From NCBI GenBank assembly GCA_965220855.1, contig CBDCQY010000001.1:1116001-1180000 (forward strand): a stretch of DNA of 64,000 nucleotides, read 5' to 3'. Positions 33,469-42,608 of the stretch are shown here, in pieces. A program made the position numbers and the translations under genes. The first letter of the stretch is position 1, and each line of letters starts with the position of its first letter. This stretch comes from Bin95 sp965220855. GTDB lineage: Bacteria; Pseudomonadota; Alphaproteobacteria; Bin95. The notes beneath the pieces are model-generated. The model made no database searches, was not told the origin of the DNA, and was given only the letters and a program-made list of their open reading frames with translations.

Positions 33469-34730
33469 GCCGCCAGCGCCTCCGCCACCAGGCGCCCGGC
33501 CTCGACACCGCGAACCCGCGCGCGCCGCACTGCGCCCGCGGGACCTTCCGGCGAGGCCTCCTCCGGCGGGGCCATGCCCTCCAGCCGCACCGGCGCGAAC
33601 TGTTCCGTGCGCCCGAAGCCCGCGCGCTCGACCGCCACCCGCTCCTCGCAGCCGAGCCGGCTTTCCAGGAAGCGCTGCGCCGCCGCCTCGCCGGCCTGCC
33701 GCAGCCGCCGCGCGCGCTCGCGCCGCACCGGGACCGGCAGCTGCGGCATGCGCGCCGCCGGCGTGCCGCTGCGCGGCGAATAGGGAAACACATGCAGCCA
33801 GGTGAGCGGCGCGGCCTCCACCAGATCGAGGCTGTTGGCGAACATCGCCTCGCTTTCGGTCGGGAAGCCGGCGATCAGGTCCGCGCCGAAGACGATCTCC
33901 GGGCGCGCCGCCCGCAGCCGGGCGCAGAGCGACAGCACATCGCCGGCCAGATGGCGGCGCTTCATGCGCTTCAGGATCAGATCGTCGCCGGCCTGGGCCG
34001 AGAGATGCAGATGCGGCATCAGCCGGGGCTCCTCGGCCAGCAGGCGGAAGAGCTCCTCGTCGATCGCAGCCGGGTCGAGCGAGGAGAGCCGGAGCCGGCG
34101 GAGCTCGGGCAGCCGGGCGAGCAGCTGGCCGACCAGCGCTCCCAGTCGGGGCGCGCCCGGCAGGTCCGCCCCCCAGGAGGCGATATCGACGCCGGTCAGC
34201 ACGATCTCGACCGCGCCGGCCGCCAGCAGGCGCCGCGTCTGGGCCACCACCTCGTCCGGGGGCGCGCTGCGGTTCGGGCCGCGCCCGAAGGGGATGATGC
34301 AGAAGGTGCAGCGATGGTCGCAGCCCTGCTGCACCTGCACGAAGGCGCGCGCCCGCCCGCCGAAGCCGTCTAGCAGGTGGCCCGCCGTCTCGCGCACGCT
34401 CATGATGTCGCCCGCCATGAGGGCGGGCGCCCCGGGGGCCCAGGCGGCGGCCTCCAGCTTCTCCCGGTTGCCGACCACGCGATCGACCTCCGGCATGGCG
34501 AGCCAGCGTTCGGGCGCGATCTGCGCCGCGCAGCCGGTCACCACGATCCGGGCCTCGGGCCGCTCGCGCCGCGCCTTGCGGATCGCCTGGCGCGCCTGGC
34601 GCTCGGCCTCGGCCGTCACCGCGCAGGTGTTGAACACCACCAGGTCCCCGCGGTCGGCCGCGAGCCGGCGCATGGCTTCCGACTCCCAGGCGTTGAGGCG
34701 GCAGCCGAAGGTGACGATCTGCGTTGTCAT
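33465..34730 (-). CDS. mtaB: MtaB tRNA t6A37 methylthiotransferase
   Basis: A 421-residue radical-SAM enzyme that adds a methylthio group to t6A37 of tRNAs reading ANN codons. The N-terminal UPF0004 domain binds one iron-sulfur cluster through Cys10, Cys36 and Cys67. The radical-SAM cluster motif CDHRCTFC is at 137-144, and the following IIPFGRGPNRS is typical of MtaB rather than MiaB or RimO. A C-terminal TRAM domain covers about the last 60 residues. ATG at 34730 overlaps the dapF stop (ATGA). Confidence 0.93.
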   Translation of the reverse strand: MTTQIVTFGCRLNAWESEAMRRLAADRGDLVVFNTCAVTAEAERQARQAIRKARRERPEARIVVTGCAAQIAPERWLAMPEVDRVVGNREKLEAAAWAPGAPALMAGDIMSVRETAGHLLDGFGGRARAFVQVQQGCDHRCTFCIIPFGRGPNRSAPPDEVVAQTRRLLAAGAVEIVLTGVDIASWGADLPGAPRLGALVGQLLARLPELRRLRLSSLDPAAIDEELFRLLAEEPRLMPHLHLSAQAGDDLILKRMKRRHLAGDVLSLCARLRAARPEIVFGADLIAGFPTESEAMFANSLDLVEAAPLTWLHVFPYSPRSGTPAARMPQLPVPVRRERARRLRQAGEAAAQRFLESRLGCEERVAVERAGFGRTEQFAPVRLEGMAPPEEASPEGPAGAVRRARVRGVEAGRLVAEALAA

Positions 34731-35551
34731 GATGCGGCGGGAAGTTCGCCGTGGAAGCTGACCGTGGCGGGGCCGGTCATCACCAGATGGCCGTCTTCGG
34801 CCCGCCATTCGACGGTGAGCGCGCCGCCGTCGAGGAGAACGGTCATCTCCCGCTCGCCGAGGCCCCGGCGCACGGCGGCGGTGACGGCCGCGCAGGCCCC
34901 GGTGCCGCAGGCGCGCGTCAGCCCGACGCCGCGCTCCCAGACGCGGAGCCGCATGGCGTCGCGTCCCGTCATCCGGGCGACGCCGACATTGGCGCGTTCG
35001 GGAAAGAGCGGGTCGTGCTCCACCTTCGGCCCCCAGCGCTCCATCTCCACCTCCTCGCCCCCGGCGAGGAAGAAGGTGGCGTGCGGATTTCCGATATTGG
35101 CGGCCGCCGGCGTGCGCAGCGGCCCGTGCGCGAGATCGAGCCAGAGCGTGTCGGCCGGGGCGCGGAGCGGAATCTCGTCCCAGGCGAAGCGCGGGCGCCC
35201 CATATCGATCCGCACCAGACCGTCCCCGGTACGCTCGGCCCGGAGCGTCCCGGCGACGGTCTCGACGGCCACGCGCTCCCGGCCCGACTCCTCGAACAGC
35301 AGCGCAGCGACGGCGCGCGCGCCATTGCCGCAGGCCTCGACCTCGCCGCCATCGGCGTTGCGGATTTCCATGAACACATCGCCGCCCCCGGCCGGCGGGC
35401 GCATCACCATGAACTGGTCGCAGCCGATGCCGGTGCGCCGGTCCGCCAGCCGGCGATAGTCGTCGTCCGCCCAGCCGATCGGCCGGTCGCGCGCATCCAG
35501 CACGACGAAATCGTTGCCAAGCCCGTGCATCTTGACGAAGGGAACGCCCAT
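34727..35551 (-). CDS. dapF: diaminopimelate epimerase
   Basis: A 274-residue cofactor-free epimerase that converts LL- to meso-diaminopimelate for lysine and peptidoglycan. The two catalytic Cys are in matching contexts: Cys74 in EACGNGARA and Cys215 in RACGTGACA. The N-terminal KMHGLGNDFVVLD and GNPHATFF are also family marks. First gene of the run dapF-mtaB-ftsY-higA-like, with 4-nt overlaps between the first three. Confidence 0.97.
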   Translation of the reverse strand: MGVPFVKMHGLGNDFVVLDARDRPIGWADDDYRRLADRRTGIGCDQFMVMRPPAGGGDVFMEIRNADGGEVEACGNGARAVAALLFEESGRERVAVETVAGTLRAERTGDGLVRIDMGRPRFAWDEIPLRAPADTLWLDLAHGPLRTPAAANIGNPHATFFLAGGEEVEMERWGPKVEHDPLFPERANVGVARMTGRDAMRLRVWERGVGLTRACGTGACAAVTAAVRRGLGEREMTVLLDGGALTVEWRAEDGHLVMTGPATVSFHGELPAAS

Positions 35552-35588
35552 CTGTCTCCCCGCCGCCGCCTCCGGCGCATCCAGCGCT

Positions 35589-35617
35589 TATCTAGGCCGG
35601 GCGCGCCTGCGAGGCAA
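35589..35617 (-). promoter_or_regulatory. likely promoter of the dapF-mtaB-ftsY operon
   Basis: On the minus strand TTGCCT (35612-35617) and TAGATA (35589-35594) are 17 bp apart, about 40 bp before the dapF ATG. It lies in the 108-bp gap after the gamma-glutamyltransferase stop. Confidence 0.5.
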
Positions 35618-35659
35618 TGGCGGGCCGTCGTTCGATTCGCAAGAAGCGGGCCCCGCCGC

Positions 35660-37267
35660 TCACACCAGCAGCGCCACGCCGTCATGGCCGGGGTCGGCGC
35701 CGCCGTCGAGGCGGCCGTCCGGCAGGAGGCGGACGCCGTGCACGGCGGCGAAGCCGAAGGTGAGCGGGCTGCGGATCACCTCATAGCCCATCGCCGCCAG
35801 CGGCTCCACGACATAGCCCGGAATGCGGTTCGAGATGTCGATGGCGTTCGAGGTGGCGGAGAAGCGCGGCGCCGACACCGCCTCGGTCATGGTCATGCCA
35901 TGGTCCAGCACGTTCAGGATCGCCTGCGTCACGCCCATGGCGATCTGCGTGCCGCCCGGCGCGCCCAGCGCCAGACAAGGCCGCTCGCCCTCGAAGACGA
36001 TGGTCGGGCAGAGCGAGGAGAAGCGGCTCTTGCCGGGCGCGATCGACCCCGCCCGGCCGGGACGCGGATCGAACACGCCCATGCAGCCGTTATACATGAA
36101 GCCCAGCCCCGGCGTGATGACGCCGGACGGCATGCCGAGCGAATGCGTCATGGTGACGATGCCGCCCTCGCGGTCGATCGCCACCACATGGGTGGTGTCC
36201 GCCGGCTCCGCCGCGAGGCGCTCGACCGAGGCGCGCTCGCCGCGCTCGATCTCGGCGGCCAGCGCGCGGCCGTATTCCCTGGAGATCAGCCGGTCGAGCG
36301 GCACGTCGTAGAAGGCCGGGTCGCCGACATGGGCGTCCTTGTCGCGCGTCGCGCGCTTCATCGCCTCGCCGACGATGCGCAGATAGTCGGTGCTGTTGTG
36401 GCCGATCGCCGCCAGATCGAAATGCTCCAGCTGGTTCAGCATCTGCAGCACCTGCACGCCGCCGCCGGGCGGGCGGTTGGACGCCACCCGCCAGCGGCGA
36501 TAGTCGGTGCGGATCGGCTCGGTCGTCGCCGTGCGATAGGCGGCGAGGTCGGCGGCGGTCATCAGCCCGCCATTGGCGCGCATGTCGGCGTCGATCTCCT
36601 CGGCGATCTCGCCGGTGTAGAAGATGTCGGCCCCGCCCCGGGCGATGCGCTCCAGCGTGCGCGCCATGTCGGGATTGACGACGCGCTCGCCGACGCCCTT
36701 CAGGCGTCCGTCCTCGTGGAAATAGACCGCCCGCCCGGTTTCGGAGAAGGCGTTGCGCTCGCGGTTGGCGGTGCGGCCCATCTGCTCCGTCTGCCGCCAC
36801 CAGAAATCGACATGCGGGCGCACGACGAAGCCCTCGCGGGCCCGGGCGATCGCCGGCGCGCAGATATCCGCCCAGTCCCAGCTGCCGAAGCGCTCGACGG
36901 CCTCGTAAAAGGCCTTGAGCGCGCCCGGCGTGGTGATCGAGCGGTAGCCGACATCGTTGACCCGGCCCTTCAGGATGAAGCCGAAGCCGTCGCGCGCCTC
37001 GCCCTCGATCAGATGCTCCCACATGGCCGGATCGGCGGCCAGCGGCGTCTTGCCATGGAAGTCGATGCAGCAATGCGCGCCCGCCGTCGGCAAATAGAGA
37101 TGGCAGGAGCCGAAGCCGGCGATGCCGCACATCTGCGGATCGACCACGCCCTGCACCAGGGCGGCGGCGATGGCGGCGTCGATGGCGTTGCCGCCCCGTT
37201 GCAGCACGCGCGCGCCGGCTTCGGCGGCCTCCGGCTGGGCGGCGACGATCATGGCGGGGCGGGTCAT
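35660..37267 (-). CDS. gamma-glutamyltransferase family protein (Ntn hydrolase)
   Basis: A 535-residue member of the gamma-glutamyltranspeptidase family, which self-cleaves to expose a nucleophilic Thr. Family marks: GGNAIDAAIAAALVQGVVDP at the N terminus and the cleavage region EPADTTHVVAIDREGGIVTM, where the first Thr of TTH is the expected nucleophile. The substrate-binding part reads GFMYNGCMGVFDPRPG, and GAPGGTQIAMGVTQAILNV follows. No signal peptide is visible, so it probably works in the cytosol, unlike periplasmic E. coli Ggt. Glutathione, gamma-glutamyl amides and cephalosporin-like amides are possible substrates. AGGAGAGA precedes the ATG at 37267, which overlaps the transporter stop by 4 nt. 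Confidence 0.9.
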   Translation of the reverse strand: MTRPAMIVAAQPEAAEAGARVLQRGGNAIDAAIAAALVQGVVDPQMCGIAGFGSCHLYLPTAGAHCCIDFHGKTPLAADPAMWEHLIEGEARDGFGFILKGRVNDVGYRSITTPGALKAFYEAVERFGSWDWADICAPAIARAREGFVVRPHVDFWWRQTEQMGRTANRERNAFSETGRAVYFHEDGRLKGVGERVVNPDMARTLERIARGGADIFYTGEIAEEIDADMRANGGLMTAADLAAYRTATTEPIRTDYRRWRVASNRPPGGGVQVLQMLNQLEHFDLAAIGHNSTDYLRIVGEAMKRATRDKDAHVGDPAFYDVPLDRLISREYGRALAAEIERGERASVERLAAEPADTTHVVAIDREGGIVTMTHSLGMPSGVITPGLGFMYNGCMGVFDPRPGRAGSIAPGKSRFSSLCPTIVFEGERPCLALGAPGGTQIAMGVTQAILNVLDHGMTMTEAVSAPRFSATSNAIDISNRIPGYVVEPLAAMGYEVIRSPLTFGFAAVHGVRLLPDGRLDGGADPGHDGVALLV

Positions 37268-38145
37268 GGCGTTCTCTCCTGTCGGGAGCTGGAGCGTAAC
37301 CCGAGAGCGGAGTTCGCGGCGAGAGCGAGGATGATGATCGCGCCGGCCGCCAGCACGCCGGGCGTCGGCGCCTCGCCCACGCCGAGCCAGACCCAGAAGG
37401 AGCCGAGCACCGTCTCCAGCAGGATCAGCAGCCCGACCTCGGCGGCCGGCAGATAGCGCGGGCCGACGCTGATCAGGCCGATCGCGACCGGCAGCACCAG
37501 CCCCGCCAGCAGCAGCATCCAGAGCGCGCCCTCGGTCGAGAGCGAGAAGGGCGCGGCCAGCGGCAGCGCCAGCAGCGCGGCGACGAGATTGCCCCAGATC
37601 GGGATCGGCAGGGTGCTGGTCCCCCGCACCGAGCGCAGCATCACCAGATAGGTGGCGAACCCGACGGTCGCCGCCGCCGCGCAGAGATTGCCGGCGAAGC
37701 GCCCGCCCTCCAGATCGTCGGCGAAGATGATGGCGACGCCGCCCGCCACCGCGAGCGCCGCCACCCGGGTGCGCAGCGCCGCCGGCTCGCCCAGAATCAC
37801 CCGCCCCAGCAGGGCCGCCACCAGCGGCGCGCCCGCGACCACCACCAGCACATTGGCGACGGCGGTCAGCGACAGCGCCCAGATGAAGCCGAAATTGGTG
37901 ACCGTCAGCAGCCCCGCCGCCAGCATCCGGCGGCGGCCGAGGCGGAAGATGTTGCGCAGCCCCGCGCGGCCCTCCACGACGGCGATGATGACCGCGATGC
38001 CGAGCGCCAGGCCGAGGCCGCGCCAGAACACCATGGTCCAGGGATCGGCGGCGATCAGCCGGATGAGCAGCGTGTCCGGCGTGATCGCCAGCACGCCGGC
38101 GAGCGTCAGCAGCAGGCCGCGCGCATATCGCGAGCGTATGGGCAA
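37264..38145 (-). CDS. EamA/DMT family transporter
   Basis: A 293-residue membrane protein with ten predicted helices in two EamA repeats (about 10-135 and 150-285). It opens GLLLTLAGVLAITPDTLLIR and has PWTMVFWRGLGLALG in the first repeat, and AEVGLLILLETVLGSFWVWL in the second. The family exports amino acids or other metabolites. The TTG start at 38145 has no clear Shine-Dalgarno and is uncertain. Co-transcription with the gamma-glutamyltransferase suggests that it moves a related compound; this is inference. Confidence 0.88.
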   Translation of the reverse strand: MPIRSRYARGLLLTLAGVLAITPDTLLIRLIAADPWTMVFWRGLGLALGIAVIIAVVEGRAGLRNIFRLGRRRMLAAGLLTVTNFGFIWALSLTAVANVLVVVAGAPLVAALLGRVILGEPAALRTRVAALAVAGGVAIIFADDLEGGRFAGNLCAAAATVGFATYLVMLRSVRGTSTLPIPIWGNLVAALLALPLAAPFSLSTEGALWMLLLAGLVLPVAIGLISVGPRYLPAAEVGLLILLETVLGSFWVWLGVGEAPTPGVLAAGAIIILALAANSALGLRSSSRQERTP

Positions 38146-38182
38146 AGAGGGTCGCCCGGCCCGTCAGCGACCCTCGGGAGGG

Positions 38183-38611
38183 TCAGGCCGCGTCGAGCTG
38201 CGCGTCGTCGTCCCGCTCCTGGACGGGGCCGCTGTCCTGGCCCTTGGCCTCCGGGTCGCGGTCCACCAGCTCGATGATCGCCATCGGCGCCATGTCGCCC
38301 TTGCGGAAGCCGGCCTTCAGCACCCGCGTATAGCCGCCCGGACGGTCGGCGTAGCGCTCGCGGAGCGTGGAGAACAGCTTGGCGACCATGGCGTCGTCGC
38401 GCAGGCGCGCAAAGGCCCGGCGGCGGGCGTGCAGCCCGTCGCGCTTGGCCAGCGTCACCAGCCGCTCGACCACCGGGCGCAGATCCTTGGCCTTGGGCAG
38501 GGTGGTGCGGATCTGCTCATGCTTGATGAGCGCATTCGCCATGTTGGCGAACATCGCCTTGCGGTGGGCCGAGCTCCGGTTGAGCCGACGCCCCTGTTTG
38601 CGGTGGCGCAT
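38183..38611 (-). CDS. rplQ: 50S ribosomal protein L17
   Basis: 142 residues. The conserved N terminus MRHRKQGRRLNRSSAHRKAM and ALIKHEQIRTTLPKAKDLRP show L17. A 25-residue charged tail rich in Asp, Glu and Gln follows the core. Last gene of the ribosomal superoperon, 20 bp after rpoA. A small GACCCT-CCCG-AGGGTC hairpin (38169-38184) overlaps its stop, without a T-run. Confidence 0.97.
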   Translation of the reverse strand: MRHRKQGRRLNRSSAHRKAMFANMANALIKHEQIRTTLPKAKDLRPVVERLVTLAKRDGLHARRRAFARLRDDAMVAKLFSTLRERYADRPGGYTRVLKAGFRKGDMAPMAIIELVDRDPEAKGQDSGPVQERDDDAQLDAA

Positions 38612-38631
38612 CGCCCCCTTGCCTCCTCAGA

Positions 38632-39660
38632 TCAGAATGGCCCGTCCAGGGTCTTGGCGAGTTCCTCGATATTTTCCGGCGGCCAGTTCGGCACTTCCAT
38701 GCCGAGGTCCAGGTCCATGTCCTTCAGCAGTTCCTTGATCTCGTTCAGGGATTTCCTGCCGAAATTCGGCGTGCGCAGCATCTCGCTCTCGGTCTTCTGC
38801 ACCAGGTCGCCGATATAGATGATATTGTCGTTCTTCAGGCAGTTGGCGGAGCGCACCGAGAGTTCCAGCTCCTCCACCTTGCGCAGCAGATAGTGGTTGA
38901 AGGGCAGGTCGAGCACCCGGCCCTCCGCCGGGCGCTGCAACTGCTCCTCGAAATTGACGAAGAGCTGCAGCTGGTCCTGGAGGATGCGCGCGGCGTAGGC
39001 GACGGCGTCCTCCGGCGACACGGAGCCGTCGGTCTGCACATCGAGCAGCAGCTTGTCATAGTCGGTGGCCTGGCCGACCCGCGTCTGCTCCACCCGGTAG
39101 GCGACCTGGCGCACGGGGCTGTAGATCGCGTCGATCGGGATGACGCCGATCGCGGCGTCTTCCGGCCGGTTCTCCGCCGCCGGCACATAGCCCTTGCCGC
39201 TGTCGACGGTCATCTCCATGCGCAGGCTCGCGCCGTCGTCGAGCGTGCAGATCACCAGGTCCGGGTCCATGATCTCGATGTCGGCGCTCGCCTGGATGCG
39301 CGCGGCCGTCACCGCGCCCGGCCCCCTGGCCTCCAGCGTCATGCGCCGCTCGCCCTCGGAGAACTTGCGCAGCGCCAGGCTCTTCACGTTCAGCACGATT
39401 TCCGTCACGTCCTCGCGCACGCCCGGAATGGAGGAGAACTCGTGCAGCTGGCCGTCGATCTGCAGCTTGGTGACGGCCGCGCCTTGCAGCGAGGACAGCA
39501 TCACCCGGCGCAGCGCATTGCCGAGCGTGATGCCGAAGCCCCGCTCCAGCGGTTCGGCCGAGATCGTGCCCGAGCGGCGCGGATCGCCGCCCGGCTGCAT
39601 CTCGACCTTGCTCGGCTTGATCAGGTCTTGCCAGTTCTTCTGCGTGAAGGATGCGGTCAT
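38632..39660 (-). CDS. rpoA: DNA-directed RNA polymerase alpha subunit
   Basis: 342 residues. The N-terminal dimerisation domain (about 1-235) has EPLERGFGITLGNALRRVML, and the C-terminal domain (about 250-330) has NCLKNDNIIYIGDLVQKTES and GRKSLNEIKELL, the DNA and activator contact face. Assembles with the beta and beta' subunits encoded at the far end of this cluster. ATG at 39660; placed between rpsK and rplQ as in the bacterial alpha operon. Confidence 0.98.
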   Translation of the reverse strand: MTASFTQKNWQDLIKPSKVEMQPGGDPRRSGTISAEPLERGFGITLGNALRRVMLSSLQGAAVTKLQIDGQLHEFSSIPGVREDVTEIVLNVKSLALRKFSEGERRMTLEARGPGAVTAARIQASADIEIMDPDLVICTLDDGASLRMEMTVDSGKGYVPAAENRPEDAAIGVIPIDAIYSPVRQVAYRVEQTRVGQATDYDKLLLDVQTDGSVSPEDAVAYAARILQDQLQLFVNFEEQLQRPAEGRVLDLPFNHYLLRKVEELELSVRSANCLKNDNIIYIGDLVQKTESEMLRTPNFGRKSLNEIKELLKDMDLDLGMEVPNWPPENIEELAKTLDGPF

Positions 39661-39728
39661 CGCTTCGACTCAATCCCGGCCGGAAAGCCCGGCCCGTTGG
39701 TGGTTTCGCGGGGGGTGGGGGAGGCGCG

Positions 39729-40121
39729 TCAGACCCGCCGGCGTTTGGGCGGGCGGCAGCCATTATGCGGGATCGGCGTCACATCGCGGATCGAGGTGAT
39801 GGTGAAGCCGGCGGCCTGCAGGGCGCGCAGCGCCGACTCGCGCCCCGAGCCGGGGCCGCGCACATTCACGTCGAGCGTGCGCACGCCGTGCTCCTGCGCC
39901 TTGCGGGCGCAGTCCTCGGCGGCGATCTGCGCCGCGAAGGGCGTCGATTTGCGCGAGCCCTTGAAGCCCTGCCCGCCGGCCGACGACCAGGCGATGGCGT
40001 TGCCCTGGATGTCGGTGATGGTGATCAGGGTGTTGTTGAATGTGGCGTTCACATGCGCGACGCCGGACGAAATGTTCTTGCGCTCGCGCCTGCGCACGCG
40101 CGTGGCGGCAGGTCTCGCCAT
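39729..40121 (-). CDS. rpsK: 30S ribosomal protein S11
   Basis: 130 residues of the small-subunit platform. Conserved HVNATFNNTLITITDIQGNA and the C-terminal NGCRPPKRRRV identify S11. Between rpsM (21-bp gap) and rpoA (68-bp gap). Confidence 0.97.
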   Translation of the reverse strand: MARPAATRVRRRERKNISSGVAHVNATFNNTLITITDIQGNAIAWSSAGGQGFKGSRKSTPFAAQIAAEDCARKAQEHGVRTLDVNVRGPGSGRESALRALQAAGFTITSIRDVTPIPHNGCRPPKRRRV

Positions 40122-40142
40122 GCTCAGCCGGTCCCCCTGGTG

Positions 40143-40511
40143 CTATTTCTTCTTGCCTGCGATCGGCCGCGCCTTGCCCTTGCGGGTGCGCGCATTGGTG
40201 TGGGTGCGCTGGCCGCGCACCGGCAGGCCCTTGCGATGGCGCTGGCCGCGGAAACAGCCCAGATCCATCAGCCGCTTGATGTTCATCGCGACCTCGCGCC
40301 GGAGGTCGCCCTCGACCATATAGTCGCGGTCGATGGTCTCGCGGATGCGGATCACCTGATCCTCGGTCAACTGGTTGACGCGCTGGTCCGGCGGCACGTT
40401 CGCCTTCTCGCAGATCTCGCGGGACTTGGTGCGACCGATGCCGTGGATGTAGGTCAGGGAGATCTCGACATGCTTCTGCGTCGGGATGTTGACGCCTGCG
40501 ATTCGCGCCAC
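40143..40511 (-). CDS. rpsM: 30S ribosomal protein S13
   Basis: 122 residues, small-subunit head. ARIAGVNIPTQKHVEISLTY with IHGIG at the N terminus, RGQRTHTNARTRKGKARP and a basic KKK end at the C terminus. First gene after adk, with a 64-bp gap, the start of the alpha-operon part. Confidence 0.97.
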   Translation of the reverse strand: MARIAGVNIPTQKHVEISLTYIHGIGRTKSREICEKANVPPDQRVNQLTEDQVIRIRETIDRDYMVEGDLRREVAMNIKRLMDLGCFRGQRHRKGLPVRGQRTHTNARTRKGKARPIAGKKK

Positions 40512-40575
40512 TCCAGGGTCTCCTTATCGGCTTGAAGGCTGCAACGGAGCTTCATGCCCGATGCGGCCGTGAGAG

Positions 40576-41244
40576 TCAAGCACGCTCGCCCGCCGCATCG
40601 ACGCCGAGCGCCGCGTCGATCTGTCCGGCCACCTCGTCGATCGGCGCCAGGCCATCGACCCGGCGAAGCTGGCCCCGGGCCTCGTAGAAGGGCAGGATGG
40701 GCGCCGTCTGCTCGCGATAGGCCCGCAGCCGGTCGCGCACCGTGGCGGCGTTGTCGTCCGCCCGGCGGTGGAACTCGGTGCCGCCGCAGCGGTCGCAGCG
40801 CTCCGCCTTCGCCGGCGGCTTGAAGCGGTCGTGATAGCCCTCGCCGCAGCCGGCGCAGGTGAAGCGGCCCGAGATGCGCTCGACCAGCACCTCCTCGTCG
40901 ATCTCCAGCAGGATCGCCGCCTGGAGCGTGCGCCCCTTTGCCTCCAGCAGCGCGTTCAGCGCCTCCGCCTGGGCTTCGGTGCGGGGAAAGCCGTCCAGGA
41001 TGAAGCCGGGCCGGCAGTCGTCGGCGTCGATGCGCTCGGAGATAATCGCCGTCATGATGTCGTCCGGCATCAGCGCGCCGGATTTCATCACCGCATCCGC
41101 CTCGGCGCCGAGCGGCCCGCCGGCCGCCACCGCCGCGCGCAGCATGTCGCCGGTGGAGAGCTGGGGCAGTCCGTATGTCCCGGTCAGCCGCCTGGCCTGC
41201 GTGCCCTTGCCCGCCCCCGGAGGGCCCAGCAGGATCAGGATCAT
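40576..41244 (-). CDS. adk: adenylate kinase with zinc-type lid
   Basis: 222 residues. P-loop GPPGAGKGTQARRL at the N terminus, DGFPRTEAQAEAL in the core. The lid contains four Cys in two pairs (FTCAGCGEGYHD and AERCDRCGG), so it should bind zinc, a variant common in alphaproteobacteria and Gram-positives. Catalyses AMP plus ATP to two ADP. Overlaps secY by 4 nt (start ATG 41244). Confidence 0.97.
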   Translation of the reverse strand: MILILLGPPGAGKGTQARRLTGTYGLPQLSTGDMLRAAVAAGGPLGAEADAVMKSGALMPDDIMTAIISERIDADDCRPGFILDGFPRTEAQAEALNALLEAKGRTLQAAILLEIDEEVLVERISGRFTCAGCGEGYHDRFKPPAKAERCDRCGGTEFHRRADDNAATVRDRLRAYREQTAPILPFYEARGQLRRVDGLAPIDEVAGQIDAALGVDAAGERA

Positions 41245-42599
41245 CGTCGCCGGCCTCGCAGCCTCGACTTGCGGATCAGCCCTTCATACTGATGCGCGAT
41301 CAGGTGGCTCTGCACCTGGGCCACCGTGTCCATGGTGACATTGACGACGATCAGCAGGCTGGTGCCGCCGAAATAGAACGGCACTGCGTATTGCGAGATC
41401 AGGATCTCCGGCAAGAGGCAGACCAGCGCCAGATAGATCGCGCCGACCGTGGTCAGCCGGGTGAGCACATAGTCCAGATAGGCGGCGGTGTTCTGGCCCG
41501 GCCGGATGCCCGGAATGAAGCCGTTATAGCGCTTCAGATTGTCGGCGGTCTCCTCGGGATTGAAGACGATCGCCGTGTAGAAGAAGCAGAAGAAGACGAT
41601 CATCGCCGTGTAGAGCGCCAGATAGAGCGGCTGCCCGTGGCCGAGATAGGCGGCGATCAGGCCGAGCACGCCGTCGCCGCTGTCCGGCGCGCCGCCGGCC
41701 GCGCTGAACTGCGCGATGGTGAGCGGCATCAGCAGCAGGGAGCTGGCGAAGATCGGCGGGATCACGCCGGCGGTGTTGAGCTTCAGCGGCAGGTGCGAGC
41801 TGTCGCCGCCATACATGCGGTTGCCGACCTGGCGCTTGGGATATTGCACGATCAGCCGGCGCTGGGCGCGCTCCATGAACACGATGAAGGCCACCACCGC
41901 CACCGCCATCACGATCAGCCCCAGGATGAAGGCGGTGGACATCTGGCCGGTGCGGCCGAGCTCGAACATCTGGCCGAGCGCCAGCGGCAGATTGGCCACG
42001 ATGCCGGAGAAGATGATGAGCGAGATGCCGTTGCCGACGCCGCGCTGGGTGATCTGCTCGCCGAGCCACATCAGGAAGACCGTGCCGCCGACGATGGTGA
42101 CCACGGTGGTGAACTTGAAGAACAGCCCCGGGATCAGCACCGCCGAGCCGGACGGGCCGGCCATCGCCTCCAGGCCGGTCGCCAGCCCGTAGCCCTGCAC
42201 CGCCGCCAGCATCACCGTGCCGTAGCGGGTATATTGGTTGATCTTCTTGCGGCCCGACTCGCCCTCTTTCTTCAGCGCCTCCAGCCTGGGGCTGACCGCG
42301 GTCATCAGCTGCATGATGATCGCCGCCGAGATGTAGGGCATGATGTTGAGCGCGAAGACGCTCATGCGGCTGAGCGCGCCGCCGGCGAACATGTCGAACA
42401 GCCCGAGCACGCCGCCCTGCTGCTGGGCGAACAGCTCGGCCAGGATCGAGGCGTCGATGCCCGGAATCGGGATATAGGTGCCGAAGCGATAGACGATCAG
42501 CGCGCCCAGCGTGAACCAGATGCGCTTCTTGAGCTCCGTCGCCTTGCCGAAGGCGCCCAGATTCACATTGGCGGCGAGACGTTCGGCGGCGGAGGCCAT
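41241..42599 (-). CDS. secY: protein translocase subunit SecY
   Basis: 452 residues with ten membrane segments, the channel subunit of the Sec translocon. Clear marks: PIPGIDASILAELF in the plug region, TRYGTVMLAAVQGYGLATGL, and the cytosolic loop SGVVANLP-like segment here SGIVANLPLALGQM. C-terminal loop FNPEETADNLKRYNGFIPGI is strongly conserved. 9 bp after rplO and overlapping adk by 4 nt. Confidence 0.98.
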   Translation of the reverse strand: MASAAERLAANVNLGAFGKATELKKRIWFTLGALIVYRFGTYIPIPGIDASILAELFAQQQGGVLGLFDMFAGGALSRMSVFALNIMPYISAAIIMQLMTAVSPRLEALKKEGESGRKKINQYTRYGTVMLAAVQGYGLATGLEAMAGPSGSAVLIPGLFFKFTTVVTIVGGTVFLMWLGEQITQRGVGNGISLIIFSGIVANLPLALGQMFELGRTGQMSTAFILGLIVMAVAVVAFIVFMERAQRRLIVQYPKRQVGNRMYGGDSSHLPLKLNTAGVIPPIFASSLLLMPLTIAQFSAAGGAPDSGDGVLGLIAAYLGHGQPLYLALYTAMIVFFCFFYTAIVFNPEETADNLKRYNGFIPGIRPGQNTAAYLDYVLTRLTTVGAIYLALVCLLPEILISQYAVPFYFGGTSLLIVVNVTMDTVAQVQSHLIAHQYEGLIRKSRLRGRRR

Positions 42600-42608
42600 G
42601 GCCGGGCT

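Noticed and set aside
33368..33793. Small minus-strand frames overlapping mtaB and ftsY
   Set aside because: Arg-rich out-of-frame products inside well-supported genes.
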